Part shown: positions 25,868 through 36,399 of the stretch, one piece after another | How positions within the stretch are numbered: the stretch's first letter is position 1 | How the letters are laid out: each line of letters opens with the position of its first letter | Source: Thalassotalea sp. | Lineage (GTDB): Bacteria > Pseudomonadota > Gammaproteobacteria > Enterobacterales > Alteromonadaceae | Reading direction: 5' to 3' | DNA length: 64,000 nucleotides | NCBI GenBank assembly: GCA_029237915.1 | Contig: JAQWHD010000044.1 | Span: 25,369 to 89,368 of the forward strand | Notes under the pieces: model-generated | The model's database searches: none | What the model was told of the DNA's origin: nothing | What the model saw: the letters and a program-made list of their open reading frames with translations, nothing else | Made by a program: the position numbers and the translations under genes

Positions 25868-25951
25868 CCGTTTTGGCTTTGCAGTAAATTGCTATTAGTT
25901 ACCGGATCGAATGATATGCAACATAGTATTTTTTGTAAGACAGGAATAAAT

Positions 25952-25982
25952 ACCGCTTAGTTCTATCTAGAAACTAAGCGGT
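25952..25982. terminator. Hairpin between convergent LRR-kinase and acetylesterase genes
   Basis: Perfect 11-bp arms ACCGCTTAGTT and AACTAAGCGGT surround a 9-nt loop, 24 bp before the acetylesterase stop codon on the plus strand. The T run is weak on both sides. Confidence 0.5.
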
Positions 25983-26005
25983 TAATTGACAAGATACATA
26001 CAAGC

Positions 26006-27580
26006 TTAGTTACTGCTAAAAGGTGATGCTGGCAGGCCTTCTTTATTATATAAGTTGATACTACTTGGATTATCTGCCCAACCATACTTAACAGATTTAG
26101 GATCACTAACCTTAGAGCTGCTTACTTCAATAAACTGGGTATTATCTTTAACACCTGGTAATACTTTAGCCTCAGCCCAAACATAATTACCATCAGAGCC
26201 TGCAATAGCAAAACCCGTTAATGGCTTACCATTATTAGTTGTTAAGCCAGAGCCTACTTCGGTAAATTTAAGCTTTATTGTACTACCAACAACCTCGGCT
26301 GATTGGTAGCTTGGGCCCGAAGAAACTACATTTTTGTTATATTCATTTTTTAAAGCAAGTAGTGATAAACGTCGGCCCAGCTCCATTTTATTTTGCGGGT
26401 GGATATTATCAGCAGCACCAATATCAATTGCTACGGCAATATCTGCGTGATCTAATGCTTGTGTTGCTCTGCGCATTGACTCTCGAGTATTCGGCCAATA
26501 TTGCTCAGTTTCAACCGGATTAACCTGTGGCTTTTTAAAGTTTGCTAGCTGTACGGCATAAAATGTTAAATCGGCATTATTCCAGTCAGCTCTGTAGGTA
26601 TTGATAAGACTAGTTAATTGCGTCTGATAAAAATTTCCTTTTGCAACTGATTTAGAATTAGCTTCACCTTGATACCAAAGAACACCTTTTATCGCATAAG
26701 GTATTAATGGATTAATCATGCCGTTATATAAGTTACTTGGGTAACGTTGAGTTGTATGTGGATGCTGAGGTTGCTTAGGTTTTTTCTGTTTAAATTTATT
26801 GCCTGTATCCTTGGCTTGTTTTCTGTCCGCTTTCCACTTACTTAGTTTCTCTTGGTATTTTGCTTGTTGCTGCTGATCGTTATAGTTTGCAGCCCACTTA
26901 TCTAGTTTAGCAATAGATTGCTGCGTTTATTTATGTTGAGATTGTGCACTTGTTGATAACCACGACTCTATTGGTGTACCACCCCAACTTGAATTAACAA
27001 TACCAACAGGTAAGCCTAAGGTGTTATGTAATTCTATGGCAAAAAAATAAGCTGTGCCAGAAAAACCAGGGACATTAGTTTCATTAGCAACCGACCACTC
27101 TCCAACTACGTTAGTTGCAAGCGATTTAGACGGGGTTCTCTTTACTTTGAACTCTCTTATTTCTGGAAAATCAGTTTCACCAAGTTGCTCTTTTGAGAGC
27201 TTTAATTTTTTAATCGTGAATTCCATATTAGACTGACCTGAAGCCAACCATACTTCTCCGACTAAAACATTATTAATGGTTACGGTATTGTTGGCTTTAA
27301 ATTCAATACTGTATGGGGTTGGCTTATTTTTTTTAGCTTTGGGTGTTGCCAGTGTAGTTTGCCACTTACCTGATTTATCGGCAGTGACTGTAACACTATC
27401 TCCCCAACTAGCAGAAACAGTAACTTTTTCTTGCGGCTCTGCCCAGCCCCATATTGCAGCCTCTGTTTGTTGCTGAATAACCATATTATCTGTGAATAAT
27501 GTCGCAGGCTTAACTTCGGCAAACGAGCTTAAACTCGTTAATGCTGTACACGTTAATGTTGTTATTATTATTTTATTCAT
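26006..27580 (-). pseudogene. Sialate O-acetylesterase (SASA family) interrupted by one in-frame TAA
   Basis: Two pieces, 26927-27580 (217 residues) and 26006-26719 (237 residues), lie in the same frame. The 68 codons between TAA at 26927-26929 and the second ATG stay open and continue the protein (YPSNLYNGMINPLIPYAIKG bridges into the second piece). The 523-residue product has a signal peptide (about 1-21), the nucleophile Ser in LASGQSNMEF, VNSSWGGTPIESW, WYQGEAN and the DNIHPQNK catalytic His region. All functional motifs are intact, so the lesion is a single nonsense codon in a charged linker. It is a recent pseudogene, a sequencing error, or readthrough. Confidence 0.85.
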
Positions 27581-27700
27581 TTGCTATCCAATTTAAACTT
27601 AAAAACGATTAATAATATAATAACATCGCTCAATATAATAAAAAAACACTGTAAATTTATTGTAAAGTTCACTTTAAGTAAACTGTAGACGGCATTTCTA

Positions 27701-28057
27701 TTAAACAACCACCTCAGCTGCAATAACCGATATCTCAACAAGTAATACCTCGCGAGCCATATCTGCGGTTACACATGCACGAGCTGGGGCAAAGCCTTGT
27801 GGAACCCAGTTATCCCAAACTACATTCATGGCAGAAAAGTCATCCATCGTTTTAAGGTAAATAGTAGCCGATAATATATGCTCTCTTGAGCTACCCGCTT
27901 TTATCAATAAGTCATCTACTTTAGCTAACATAGTTTCGGTCTGCTCTGTAATCCCCTTACTTGCATCAGCACAAACTTGCCCGCATAAATAAATAGTGCC
28001 GTTATGTTTTACAATACGGCTCATTCTTTGTTTAGTTTCTATTCTTTCGATAGTCAT
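27701..28057 (-). CDS. RidA family enamine/imine deaminase
   Basis: This 118-residue RidA/YjgF protein keeps the active-site Arg (R93 in [10 protein letters not shown]), LCGQVCAD (about 25-31) and the C-terminal VEISVIA strand. RidA hydrolyses reactive 2-aminoacrylate-type enamines from PLP enzymes; divergent paralogs act on other imines. The N-terminus ([16 protein letters not shown]) and NGTIYLCGQ fit the subgroup typically annotated as RidA family protein. It is monocistronic and upstream of a terminator shared with the tRNA. Confidence 0.85.
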   Translation of the reverse strand: MTIERIETKQRMSRIVKHNGTIYLCGQVCADASKGITEQTETMLAKVDDLLIKAGSSREHILSATIYLKTMDDFSAMNVVWDNWVPQGFAPARACVTADMAREVLLVEISVIAAEVVV

Positions 28058-28085
28058 TATTTACCCTTATTTTAGACATAAAAAA

Positions 28086-28109
28086 AACCTCGCTATTGCT
28101 AGCGAGGTT
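28086..28109. terminator. Bidirectional terminator between tRNA-Leu and ridA-like gene
   Basis: A perfect 10-bp stem (AACCTCGCTA / TAGCGAGGTT) with a 4-nt loop has an A run on one side and T-rich sequence on the other. It ends the minus-strand tRNA transcript. Confidence 0.8.
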
Positions 28110-28118
28110 TATTTATTT

Positions 28119-28203
28119 TGGTAGCGCTGGTCGGAGTCGAACCGACACTCCCGAAGGAACCAGATTTTGAATCTAGCGTGTATACCAATTTCACCACAAC
28201 GCC
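28119..28203 (-). tRNA. tRNA-Leu (anticodon CAA)
   Basis: The 85-nt minus-strand RNA has an encoded CCA end, T arm GTCGG-TTCGACT-CCGAC, a long variable arm (class II) and anticodon loop TTCAAAA giving CAA. The acceptor stem pairs with two wobble pairs (G1-U72 and U5-G68). It reads UUG codons. Confidence 0.92.
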
Positions 28204-28264
28204 AAAGTACGGTATTGCTTCAACTGAAGTAACTTAGTCAAAACAAATGTATTTGATGCTTGGC

Positions 28265-28292
28265 ATTATACGAAACTAAAGTTGGCAAGCAA
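28265..28292 (-). promoter_or_regulatory. Predicted promoter of tRNA-Leu
   Basis: On the minus strand TTGCTT (28287-28292) and TATAAT (28265-28270) are 16 bp apart. GCC follows the -10, the GC-rich discriminator usual for stable RNA promoters. Confidence 0.55.
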
Positions 28293-28451
28293 GCATTTTC
28301 TCAAGCTTTCGCTCTATATGCCGAAGATTTGTACAATTAAAAAACACAAAATTAATCTATTAATTAGAATACAGGCAAATATGCTGATAGTTTTTGTCTT
28401 TTAATTGAGTAATGTTAGACTAGCGCTAATTTAAATTGTGAGTATATTGTT

Positions 28452-28952
28452 TTGTCTTCTATTGAATCAAATTTCCCCAGAGCGGGCTTTCGCCGACGTT
28501 TAGGCTCTTATATTTATGATGCATTAATCGCTTTAGCTGTTTTTATGATGGTTGGCTATATAGGTATCGGTATTATGATTTACCTAGACCATTTAGGAAT
28601 AATCAATATAGTGCGCAATAGTTTCGAAATTGATTGGCATAAAACACCTATTTTTTACCAGATACTATTTCATAGTTGGAATTTAGTTTGGGTGAGTTAT
28701 TTCTTTATCTATTTTTGGTCTAAAAAAGGCCAAACCATTGGTATGCGAGCTTGGCGCCTGAAAGTACAAAATACTGATGGGAGTTTAATTTCAGCAAAGA
28801 CCGCAATAAAACGCTTACTATTTACCTTACTAGGTTTAGGTAATTTACTGGTTATTTTTGACCGAAAAAATAAATTGTCATTACAAGATAGATTAACGAA
28901 TACGGAAGTGGTGGTTTTCTCATTAGCAGCTAATATAGAAAATTTAGAATAA
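28452..28952 (+). CDS. RDD family membrane protein
   Basis: This 166-residue protein starts at TTG; no upstream ATG fits and the RDD-type segment begins at once (AGFRRRLGSYIYDALI, about 10-25). Membrane helices lie at about 25-45 and 70-90, and a third hydrophobic segment near 120-140 (LLFTLLGLGNLLVIF). QTIGMRAWRLKV and LQDRLTNTEVV are family marks. RDD proteins are associated with transport or stress, without a defined function here. Convergent with lptG across a terminator. Confidence 0.85.
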   Translation: MSSIESNFPRAGFRRRLGSYIYDALIALAVFMMVGYIGIGIMIYLDHLGIINIVRNSFEIDWHKTPIFYQILFHSWNLVWVSYFFIYFWSKKGQTIGMRAWRLKVQNTDGSLISAKTAIKRLLFTLLGLGNLLVIFDRKNKLSLQDRLTNTEVVVFSLAANIENLE

Positions 28953-28973
28953 ATTAAGCTAAAGCCAATACAT

Positions 28974-29004
28974 AAAAAGGTCCGTTGCAACGGACCTTTT
29001 TTTT
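28974..29004. terminator. Bidirectional terminator between RDD gene and lptG
   Basis: AAAAAGGTCCGTTG and its exact complement form a fully self-complementary stem with a long T run on the plus strand and an A run preceding. Confidence 0.85.
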
Positions 29005-29033
29005 TGTGAAAGTTAAATGTCTTGTATTTAGGG

Positions 29034-30098
29034 TTAAGCTTTACGCTGCAGTAAATAAACCGCGACAACAACAAACAATAAACTAGGTAGTGTAGCTCCT
29101 AAAAATGGAGGTAGGTCGAAGGTTAGAGTAATTGAGCCAAACATTCGATTAGCAAAATCGTAAACTATACCTGTGCCTATTCCCATCATGATCCTTGCTC
29201 CCATTGAGGTAGAACGCAATGGTCCAAAAATATAAGAAAGTGCAACAAGCAACATAACTGCAACGGTAAGGGGCTGCATTACTTTACGCCAAAATGCCAA
29301 CATATAACGACTGCTGTCTTGTTGGTTTTTATCAAGATAATCAAGGTAACTAATTAAACCTCTAAGTGATAATGATTCAGGTTTAACGGTTACTACCCCT
29401 AATTTATCTGGTGTTAATGAAGACTTCCATTCTCGACTATCTTCGCTAACAGTGTTAATTCTATCATCACTAAAATGCGCTGTACTAACGCCATGTAACA
29501 ACCAATGGTCACCAATAAAGTTAGCTTTTTCTGCGGTTAACCAAGTCTGCATTTTTAAGTTGTCATTAAACTTATAAATAGCTATATTTTTTAGCGTACC
29601 TGTATCTTGAACTTCAGTAATATTGACAATAAACTCGCCGTCTTTTGCCCACACCCCACTGTTTGATGAAATTAAACTGCCACTAGAAATTGCTTTAGCT
29701 TTAACCTCTCTAGCTGTAGCCTCTCCTTTTGGAGCAAGGAATTCACCAACCAACATACTCATCACGATTAAAATGGCTGCGGTTTTCATTACCGATTTGA
29801 TAATTTGCACTTTAGATAAGCCTGCGGCTTGCATAACCACTAATTCACTATTACTTGCCATCATGCCTAGGCCTATTAAACCACCAACAAGTGCTGCCAT
29901 AGGAAAGAATATCTCGATATCCCTTGGGACAGAATATAACGAAAATAGACCCGCATGAATTAATTCATAGTTACCTCTGCCGACATAACGCATTTGCTCA
30001 ACAAACTTTATGATCGTGCTGACACTCACTAAAACAGCAAGCGTTAAGAAGGTAGTAGTCGCAATTATTTTTCCAATGTAAATATCAAGAATGCGCAT
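29034..30098 (-). CDS. lptG: LPS export ABC transporter permease LptG
   Basis: This 354-residue inner-membrane permease of the YjgP/YjgQ family has three helices at each end and a periplasmic beta-jellyroll (about 130-260) between them. It begins MRILDIYIGKIIATT and contains PRDIEIFFPMAALVGGLIGLG, typical of LptG. With LptF and two LptB it lifts LPS from the inner membrane onto the LptC/A bridge. It overlaps the lptF stop by one base (TAATG). Confidence 0.95.
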   Translation of the reverse strand: MRILDIYIGKIIATTTFLTLAVLVSVSTIIKFVEQMRYVGRGNYELIHAGLFSLYSVPRDIEIFFPMAALVGGLIGLGMMASNSELVVMQAAGLSKVQIIKSVMKTAAILIVMSMLVGEFLAPKGEATAREVKAKAISSGSLISSNSGVWAKDGEFIVNITEVQDTGTLKNIAIYKFNDNLKMQTWLTAEKANFIGDHWLLHGVSTAHFSDDRINTVSEDSREWKSSLTPDKLGVVTVKPESLSLRGLISYLDYLDKNQQDSSRYMLAFWRKVMQPLTVAVMLLVALSYIFGPLRSTSMGARIMMGIGTGIVYDFANRMFGSITLTFDLPPFLGATLPSLLFVVVAVYLLQRKA

Positions 30099-31207
30099 TA
30101 CTTTTGGCCTCGGCTAAACTTAGCTTTCATCTTTTTACCGCTTTTTCGGCTTTTTAGTAATAAACTCCAACCTAGAAACAACGCCACTATGTGGACTGGC
30201 CATAAGCCAACTGCAGGTGCAATAACGCCGTCTTCTAAAGCCGACCTAGCACTTGTTAAAAAGATAAAGTAGCCTAAAAATAGCATTAACGCAGGAAACA
30301 TTTTAGCAAACTTACCTTGTCTAGGATTAACCACACTCAAAGGTACAGCGATTAAAGTTAAAATGATCACGGCTAACGGGAATGATAAACGCCACTGTAC
30401 TTCAGCCAACGCTTCAATTGAATCATCTTGCCATAATTCCAAAGTGGGAATAGCTTCAAGTTTACGACGTTTTTCTTTCGCTTTTTTATCCTGAATTTCC
30501 ATTTCATAATTAGCAAAGGTTATGGTTTGATATTCATTTTTTTGTTCGTTTTTTTCATAGCGATTACCCATTTCTAGCATAAGACGTTGGGTACCATTTT
30601 CAGCTTCATAGACTTGACCTTTAGCCGCATAGATCAAATTAACTCGATTTTCGCCTGCTGATTCTTTATCTGGAATTTGCGCCACAAAAACTCTATCGAG
30701 TTCATTTTTTTCATTTATATTTTGAATAAACACAACCGCTTCATCATTACTTGTTTTTTGAAAGCGACCAGCAACTAATGCAGATAAACCAACATCTTTG
30801 GACAATTCTTCTTTAACTACATATTCTTGTTCGGCTGATAGTGGTGATAAATAAATTGTAAATGCACCCGTGATCAGAGCATTTAGCAATGCAGCAACTA
30901 AAGTGACTCGAACTACATACCATTCACTGACACCACAGGCATGAAGGACACTCATTTCGTTTTCAGCATAAATTCGCCCATAAGCGAGCAAAATACCAAG
31001 AAATAAACTAAGTGGCAGCATAATGCCGATAAGATGAGGAATAGTTAAACCAATAAAGGTTAATACCATTTGCGCAGGTATGCCCCCTTCTGAGGCATCA
31101 CCAAGAATACGAACAAATTTTTGACTGATAAAAATAGTCATTAGCACTAGGAAAACGCCTAGCTGGGTGCGAATAACTTCACCGAACAAATATCGAAAAA
31201 TAATCAC
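30098..31207 (-). CDS. lptF: LPS export ABC transporter permease LptF
   Basis: This 369-residue YjgP/YjgQ permease starts MIIFRYLFGEVIRTQLGVFL, with a periplasmic domain at about 130-270 and a basic tail (SRKSGKKMKAK). It forms the LptB2FG complex with the next gene. It is divergent from pepA across 252 bp, the same arrangement as in E. coli. That gap shows no clear repeats and presumably holds both promoters. Confidence 0.95.
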   Translation of the reverse strand: MIIFRYLFGEVIRTQLGVFLVLMTIFISQKFVRILGDASEGGIPAQMVLTFIGLTIPHLIGIMLPLSLFLGILLAYGRIYAENEMSVLHACGVSEWYVVRVTLVAALLNALITGAFTIYLSPLSAEQEYVVKEELSKDVGLSALVAGRFQKTSNDEAVVFIQNINEKNELDRVFVAQIPDKESAGENRVNLIYAAKGQVYEAENGTQRLMLEMGNRYEKNEQKNEYQTITFANYEMEIQDKKAKEKRRKLEAIPTLELWQDDSIEALAEVQWRLSFPLAVIILTLIAVPLSVVNPRQGKFAKMFPALMLFLGYFIFLTSARSALEDGVIAPAVGLWPVHIVALFLGWSLLLKSRKSGKKMKAKFSRGQK

Positions 31208-31459
31208 TGATTTAATCCAAAAAACTTAGTTTTTTTCTGACAACGGGTGCTTTTTTAAGTAAACTTACCGTTTTTATATATAATTTAATTTTGGCATCCA
31301 AAACGTATCAATCGTAAAGCAAATATATCTGGCTATAATAATAGCTTATAGCGACATTGATTGTATAAGTTTCTGTATCTTCTTAAGTTGGATTTTAGCA
31401 AGCTAATCTAACTATACCAAGCCAAAAACAACTATTTAAACATATTATTAGGAGTATTC

Positions 31460-32965
31460 ATGGAGTTCAGTGTAAAAAGTGGCAGTCCAGAAAAACAACG
31501 CAGTGCCTGCATCGTAGTAGGTGTGTATGAGCCACGCCGTTTATCTGCCGTAGCTGAGCAACTTGATGAAATAAGCGGTGGCTATATTTCAAACCTTCTT
31601 CGCCGTGGCGATTTAGAAGGTAAATCAGGTCAAATGTTATTACTTCATCAAGTACCAAATATTTTAAGTGAACGTGTTTTATTAGTTGGTTGCGGTAAAG
31701 AGCGTGAATTAGACGAACGTCAATATCGTCAAATAATCAGTAAAACGATTAATACCCTTAACGAAACGGGTTCTATGGAAGCAGTATGTTTCTTATCAGA
31801 ATTACACGTTAAAGGCCGAGATACTTATTGGAAGGTTCGCCAAGCAGTTGAAGCAACTCAAGATTGTTTATACACCTTTAATAGCTTAAAAACTCGCAAG
31901 GAAGAAGCTCGCCGTCCGCTGCGTAAAATAGTATTTAATGTCCCTACTCGTAAAGAATTACCTTTAGGTGAACGTGCAGTTGCTCATGGCTTAGGCATAG
32001 CAGCTGGTATTAAAGTTTGTAAAGACGTGGCTAATTTACCGCCAAACATTTGTAACCCTGCTTATTTAGCTGAGCAAGCTCATAAACTTGCCGCTGATAA
32101 TGAAAGAATTACGACTCATGTGGTTAACGAAGCCGAAATGGAAAGCTTAGGTATGGGCTCATATCTTGCCGTTGGTCGTGGTAGTGTCAATGAATCATTA
32201 ATGAGTGTCATTACTTATAATGGTGCTGGTGCAGACGTAAAACCTATCGTGCTAGTTGGTAAAGGTTTAACTTTTGATTCAGGTGGTATTTCATTAAAAC
32301 CAGGCGAAGCTATGGATGAAATGAAATATGACATGGGCGGTGCTGCTGGTGTGTTAGGTGCGATGAATTCTCTTGCACAGCTTAACTTACCTATCAATGT
32401 TGTTGCCATTCTTGCAGGTTGTGAAAACATGCCAGATGCTAATGCTTATCGCCCTGGTGATATATTAACAACTATGTCAGGGCAAACAGTGGAAGTATTA
32501 AATACCGATGCTGAAGGCAGATTAGTGTTATGTGATGCATTAACTTATGTTGAGCGTTTCGACCCAGATGTTGTTATTGATGTAGCAACCTTAACTGGCG
32601 CTTGTGTTATTGCTCTAGGTGCACATGCAACCGGTTTGTTAAGCAGTCATAATCCTCTGGCTCATGAGTTATTAAATGCATCAGAGCAAAGTGGTGATAG
32701 AGCATGGCGCCTACCTTTATGGGACGACTATGCCGACCAGTTAGAAAGCCCTTTTGCTGACTTTACTAACTTAGGTGGCCGCGCAGCCGGTACTATTACA
32801 GCAGGGTTATTCTTATCTAAGTTTACCAAGAAGTATCATTGGGCACATTTAGACATTGCAGGAACTGCATGGCGCGGTGGCGCTAACAAAGGCTCTACAG
32901 GTCGCCCAGTAAGTATGTTAACGCAATACTTAATTAACCGCAGTGGTCAAGAGCAAGGCGAGTAA
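31460..32965 (+). CDS. pepA: Leucyl aminopeptidase (M17)
   Basis: This 501-residue hexameric di-metal aminopeptidase removes N-terminal residues; the E. coli homolog PepA also binds DNA in cer/Xer recombination and carAB control. The signature NTDAEGRL lies near 348-355, metal ligands in [16 protein letters not shown] (about 268-283) and DVATLTGAC follow. Length as in E. coli (503). Good ribosome site (TAGGAG). It is first in a pepA-holC-valS operon. Confidence 0.96.
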   Translation: MEFSVKSGSPEKQRSACIVVGVYEPRRLSAVAEQLDEISGGYISNLLRRGDLEGKSGQMLLLHQVPNILSERVLLVGCGKERELDERQYRQIISKTINTLNETGSMEAVCFLSELHVKGRDTYWKVRQAVEATQDCLYTFNSLKTRKEEARRPLRKIVFNVPTRKELPLGERAVAHGLGIAAGIKVCKDVANLPPNICNPAYLAEQAHKLAADNERITTHVVNEAEMESLGMGSYLAVGRGSVNESLMSVITYNGAGADVKPIVLVGKGLTFDSGGISLKPGEAMDEMKYDMGGAAGVLGAMNSLAQLNLPINVVAILAGCENMPDANAYRPGDILTTMSGQTVEVLNTDAEGRLVLCDALTYVERFDPDVVIDVATLTGACVIALGAHATGLLSSHNPLAHELLNASEQSGDRAWRLPLWDDYADQLESPFADFTNLGGRAAGTITAGLFLSKFTKKYHWAHLDIAGTAWRGGANKGSTGRPVSMLTQYLINRSGQEQGE

Positions 32966-32967
32966 TT

Positions 32968-33420
32968 ATGGCGCAGGTAACCTTTCATTTAATGGCTGAC
33001 GATAACTCAGCACCATCATCAAGTGTTCAGGAACACCTGCAAGTTGCTTGTCAGCAAGCGGCTAATCATTACCGCCTAAATCATCGAGTATTTATCTACG
33101 TAGCTGATCAAAAGTCAGCTCATCAAATTGATGAATTACTTTGGGCGTTTGATAGCGATAGTTTTGTACCGCATAACCTTCCTGGTGAAGGCTTAAAAAC
33201 TGGTTCACCGGTTGAAGTTAGTTGGCAAGCGCCAACGAATAACAGAAATATTTTAATTAATTTGACGGATAAAGTTGCAGACTTTAGCCGTCAGTTTTCT
33301 CAAATCATAGACTTTGTGCCTGGTGATGAAGAGTTAAAGCAACTTGCCCGTATACGATATCGCGAATATCAACAACTCGGCTTTAAAGTTGACACTCAAA
33401 AAACCACACAAGCAGCGTAA
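32968..33420 (+). CDS. holC: DNA polymerase III chi subunit
   Basis: This 150-residue clamp-loader accessory protein links the polymerase III holoenzyme to SSB. It shows the family pattern ACQQAANHYRLNHRVFIYVADQ, LLWAFDSDSFVPHNL and the late FVPGDEELKQLARIRYREYQQLGF. It begins 2 bp after pepA and 17 bp before valS, the conserved order in gammaproteobacteria. Confidence 0.93.
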   Translation: MAQVTFHLMADDNSAPSSSVQEHLQVACQQAANHYRLNHRVFIYVADQKSAHQIDELLWAFDSDSFVPHNLPGEGLKTGSPVEVSWQAPTNNRNILINLTDKVADFSRQFSQIIDFVPGDEELKQLARIRYREYQQLGFKVDTQKTTQAA

Positions 33421-33437
33421 GACAAAAGTAAGAAATC

Positions 33438-36293
33438 ATGGAAAAAACATTTAATCCGTCACAAATCGAGCAAGCACTTTATTCTTCTTGGGAAGAAAAA
33501 GGTTACTTCAGTCCAACCGGCGAAGGCGATGGCTATTGTATCGCTATTCCACCACCAAATGTTACTGGTAGCTTGCATATGGGTCATGCCTTTCAGCAGA
33601 CTATTATGGATACTTTAATTCGTTACCAACGCATGCAAGGTAAAAATACCTTATGGCAAACTGGTACTGATCATGCTGGTATTGCCACGCAAATGGTAGT
33701 GGAGCGTAAAATTGCAGCCGAAGAAGATAAAACTCGTCACGACTACGGCCGTGATGCATTTATCGATAAAATTTGGGAATGGAAAGAAGAATCTGGTGGC
33801 AACATTGGCGAGCAAATGCGTCGTTTAGGTAATTCTATCGATTGGTCTCGTGAACGCTTTACCATGGATGATGGCATGAGTGAGGCGGTACAAGAAGTGT
33901 TTGTACGTTTATTTGAAGATGATTTGATTTACCGTGGTAAACGCTTAGTTAACTGGGATCCTAAATTACATACTGCGATTTCAGACTTAGAAGTAGAAAA
34001 TAAAGATAAGAAAGGCCACATGTGGCATTTCCGCTACCCTCTTGCTGATGGCGTTAAAACCCAAGATGGTAAAGACTACATAGTAGTTGCGACAACTCGC
34101 CCTGAAACTATGTTGGGTGATACAGGTGTTGCTGTTAACCCTGAAGATCCGCGTTATAAAGATTTAATTGGTAAAAATATTTTACTGCCATTAGTAAATC
34201 GCTTAATCCCTATTGTTGGCGACGACCATGCTGACATTGAAAAAGGCACAGGTTGTGTAAAAATCACTCCTGCGCATGACTTTAACGATAACGAAGTGGG
34301 TAAGCGTCATAACTTACCAATGATCAATATCCTTGATAAAGATGCTGCGATATTAGCAGATGCTGAAGTTTACAATACTAACGGTGAACTCAGTGATGAT
34401 TACGACACTACCTTACCAAGTGAATATGCCGGCCTTGACCGTTTTAAAGCTCGTAAAGCGATTGTTAGTAAATTTGAAGAGCTTGGCTTACTTGAAGAAA
34501 TTAAAGATCATGACTTAACCGTTCCTTATGGCGATCGCTCAGGTGTTGTTATCGAACCATTACTTACTGACCAATGGTATGTACGTGTTGAAAAACTAGC
34601 TGGGCCTGCTATTAAAGCGGTTGAAGATGGTGAAATTGAGTTTGTACCAAAACAGTACGAAAACATGTACTTTGCTTGGATGCGCGACATTCAAGACTGG
34701 TGTATCTCTCGTCAACTTTGGTGGGGTCATCGCATTCCAGCTTGGTATGACGAATCAGGTAAAGTGTATGTTGGCAGAACTGAAGATGACGTTCGCAATA
34801 ACCATAACTTAGACGCATCAGTAGTATTAAAGCAAGACAATGATGTACTAGATACGTGGTTCTCTTCTGCGCTTTGGACCTTCTCTACATTAGGTTGGCC
34901 TGAAAAAACCGAAGACTTGAAAAACTTCCACCCAACAGATGTGTTAGTGACTGGCTTTGATATTATTTTCTTCTGGGTTGCGCGTATGATCATGATGACC
35001 ATGCACTTTAACAAAGATGAAAATGGTAAGGCTCAAGTACCATTTAAAAAAGTTTACGTAACCGGTCTTATTCGTGATGAAAATGGCGATAAGATGAGTA
35101 AATCAAAAGGTAACGTGGTTGATCCTTTAGATATGATTGACGGTATTTCTTTAGAAGATTTATTAGAGAAACGTACTGGCAACATGATGCAACCTAAGCT
35201 TGCAGAAAAAATAGCTAAGCTAACTCGCAAAGAATACCCAGAAGGCATTGAAGCTCATGGTACCGATGCCCTGCGCTTTACCTTAAGCGCTGTAGCATCA
35301 ACCGGTCGTGACATTAGCTGGGACATGAAGCGCCTTGAAGGTTACCGTAACTTTACCAATAAAATATGGAACGCGAGTCGTTACGTATTAATGAATACCG
35401 AAGAGCATGATTGTGGAAAAGATGGCGGTGAAATGCAGCTATCTTTAGCCGATAGATGGATTATTGGTCAATTCCAACAAACGGTTAAAACCGTGCATAC
35501 TGCTTTTGATACATTCCGTTTCGATTTGGCCGCGCAGGCGTTATACGAATTCACTTGGAATCAATTCTGTGATTGGTACTTAGAGCTTACTAAACCTGTA
35601 CTATTTAAAGGTAATGAAGCAGAGCAACGTGCTACGCGTCATACACTAGTTACTGTGTTAGAAGCATTACTACGTTTGATGCACCCTATCATGCCTTACA
35701 TTACAGAAACTATCTGGCAGCGTGTTGTACCGTTAACGTCACAACAAGTAAGCATTGATAGCATTATGATGCAAACTTACCCACAATTTGATGAAAACCA
35801 ACTAGATGAACTAGCAATTAGTGATTTAGAATGGGTGAAAAGCTTCGTTATCGCTATTCGTAATATTCGCGGCGAAATGGACATAGCGCCAAGCAAACCA
35901 TTACCTGTATTCTTAAAAGGCTCATCGGTTGATGATATACGTCGTCTCGAGAACAACAAGTCGTTTTTAAGTGCCCTAGCCAAGCTAGAAAGTATCGAAG
36001 TATTACATGCTGATGAACAAGGCCCAGCTTCGGCTACTGCCGTTATTGGTGATATGAGCGTACTTATTCCTATGGCTGGCTTAATTGATGTTGATGCCGA
36101 GCTTGCACGCTTATCTAAAGCGATGGAGAAGCTTGAAAAAGACGTACAGCGTACTCGCGGTAAATTAAGCAATGAGAACTTTGTAAGTAAAGCACCTGAC
36201 GCGGTAATTGCCAAAGAGCAAGAAAAGTTAGCAGATGCAGAATCTATGCTTGCTACATTAGCAGAGCAAAAACAAACGATTGCTAACCTGTAG
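33438..36293 (+). CDS. valS: Valyl-tRNA synthetase
   Basis: This 951-residue class I synthetase charges tRNA-Val. HIGH-type motif [14 protein letters not shown] lies at about 34-47 and KMSKS at about 551-555 (DKMSKSKGN). The editing domain lies between, with [13 protein letters not shown]-terminal coiled-coil arm (about 885-950) is present. Length matches the E. coli enzyme (951). It ends the pepA-holC-valS operon. Confidence 0.97.
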   Translation: MEKTFNPSQIEQALYSSWEEKGYFSPTGEGDGYCIAIPPPNVTGSLHMGHAFQQTIMDTLIRYQRMQGKNTLWQTGTDHAGIATQMVVERKIAAEEDKTRHDYGRDAFIDKIWEWKEESGGNIGEQMRRLGNSIDWSRERFTMDDGMSEAVQEVFVRLFEDDLIYRGKRLVNWDPKLHTAISDLEVENKDKKGHMWHFRYPLADGVKTQDGKDYIVVATTRPETMLGDTGVAVNPEDPRYKDLIGKNILLPLVNRLIPIVGDDHADIEKGTGCVKITPAHDFNDNEVGKRHNLPMINILDKDAAILADAEVYNTNGELSDDYDTTLPSEYAGLDRFKARKAIVSKFEELGLLEEIKDHDLTVPYGDRSGVVIEPLLTDQWYVRVEKLAGPAIKAVEDGEIEFVPKQYENMYFAWMRDIQDWCISRQLWWGHRIPAWYDESGKVYVGRTEDDVRNNHNLDASVVLKQDNDVLDTWFSSALWTFSTLGWPEKTEDLKNFHPTDVLVTGFDIIFFWVARMIMMTMHFNKDENGKAQVPFKKVYVTGLIRDENGDKMSKSKGNVVDPLDMIDGISLEDLLEKRTGNMMQPKLAEKIAKLTRKEYPEGIEAHGTDALRFTLSAVASTGRDISWDMKRLEGYRNFTNKIWNASRYVLMNTEEHDCGKDGGEMQLSLADRWIIGQFQQTVKTVHTAFDTFRFDLAAQALYEFTWNQFCDWYLELTKPVLFKGNEAEQRATRHTLVTVLEALLRLMHPIMPYITETIWQRVVPLTSQQVSIDSIMMQTYPQFDENQLDELAISDLEWVKSFVIAIRNIRGEMDIAPSKPLPVFLKGSSVDDIRRLENNKSFLSALAKLESIEVLHADEQGPASATAVIGDMSVLIPMAGLIDVDAELARLSKAMEKLEKDVQRTRGKLSNENFVSKAPDAVIAKEQEKLADAESMLATLAEQKQTIANL

Positions 36294-36399
36294 CGACTAA
36301 CGGTAAAACGCCTAGAAAAGCCAAGTTAACGCTAGCTATTTTCTAGGAATTTTTTTACAGTCTGTTAGGTATAATAAAAAAATATTATTTTAGGGAAAT

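Noticed and set aside
26006..27580. Two separate acetylesterase genes
   Set aside because: Both pieces are in one frame, complement each other in one known domain, and the second has no promoter-like or signal sequence of its own.
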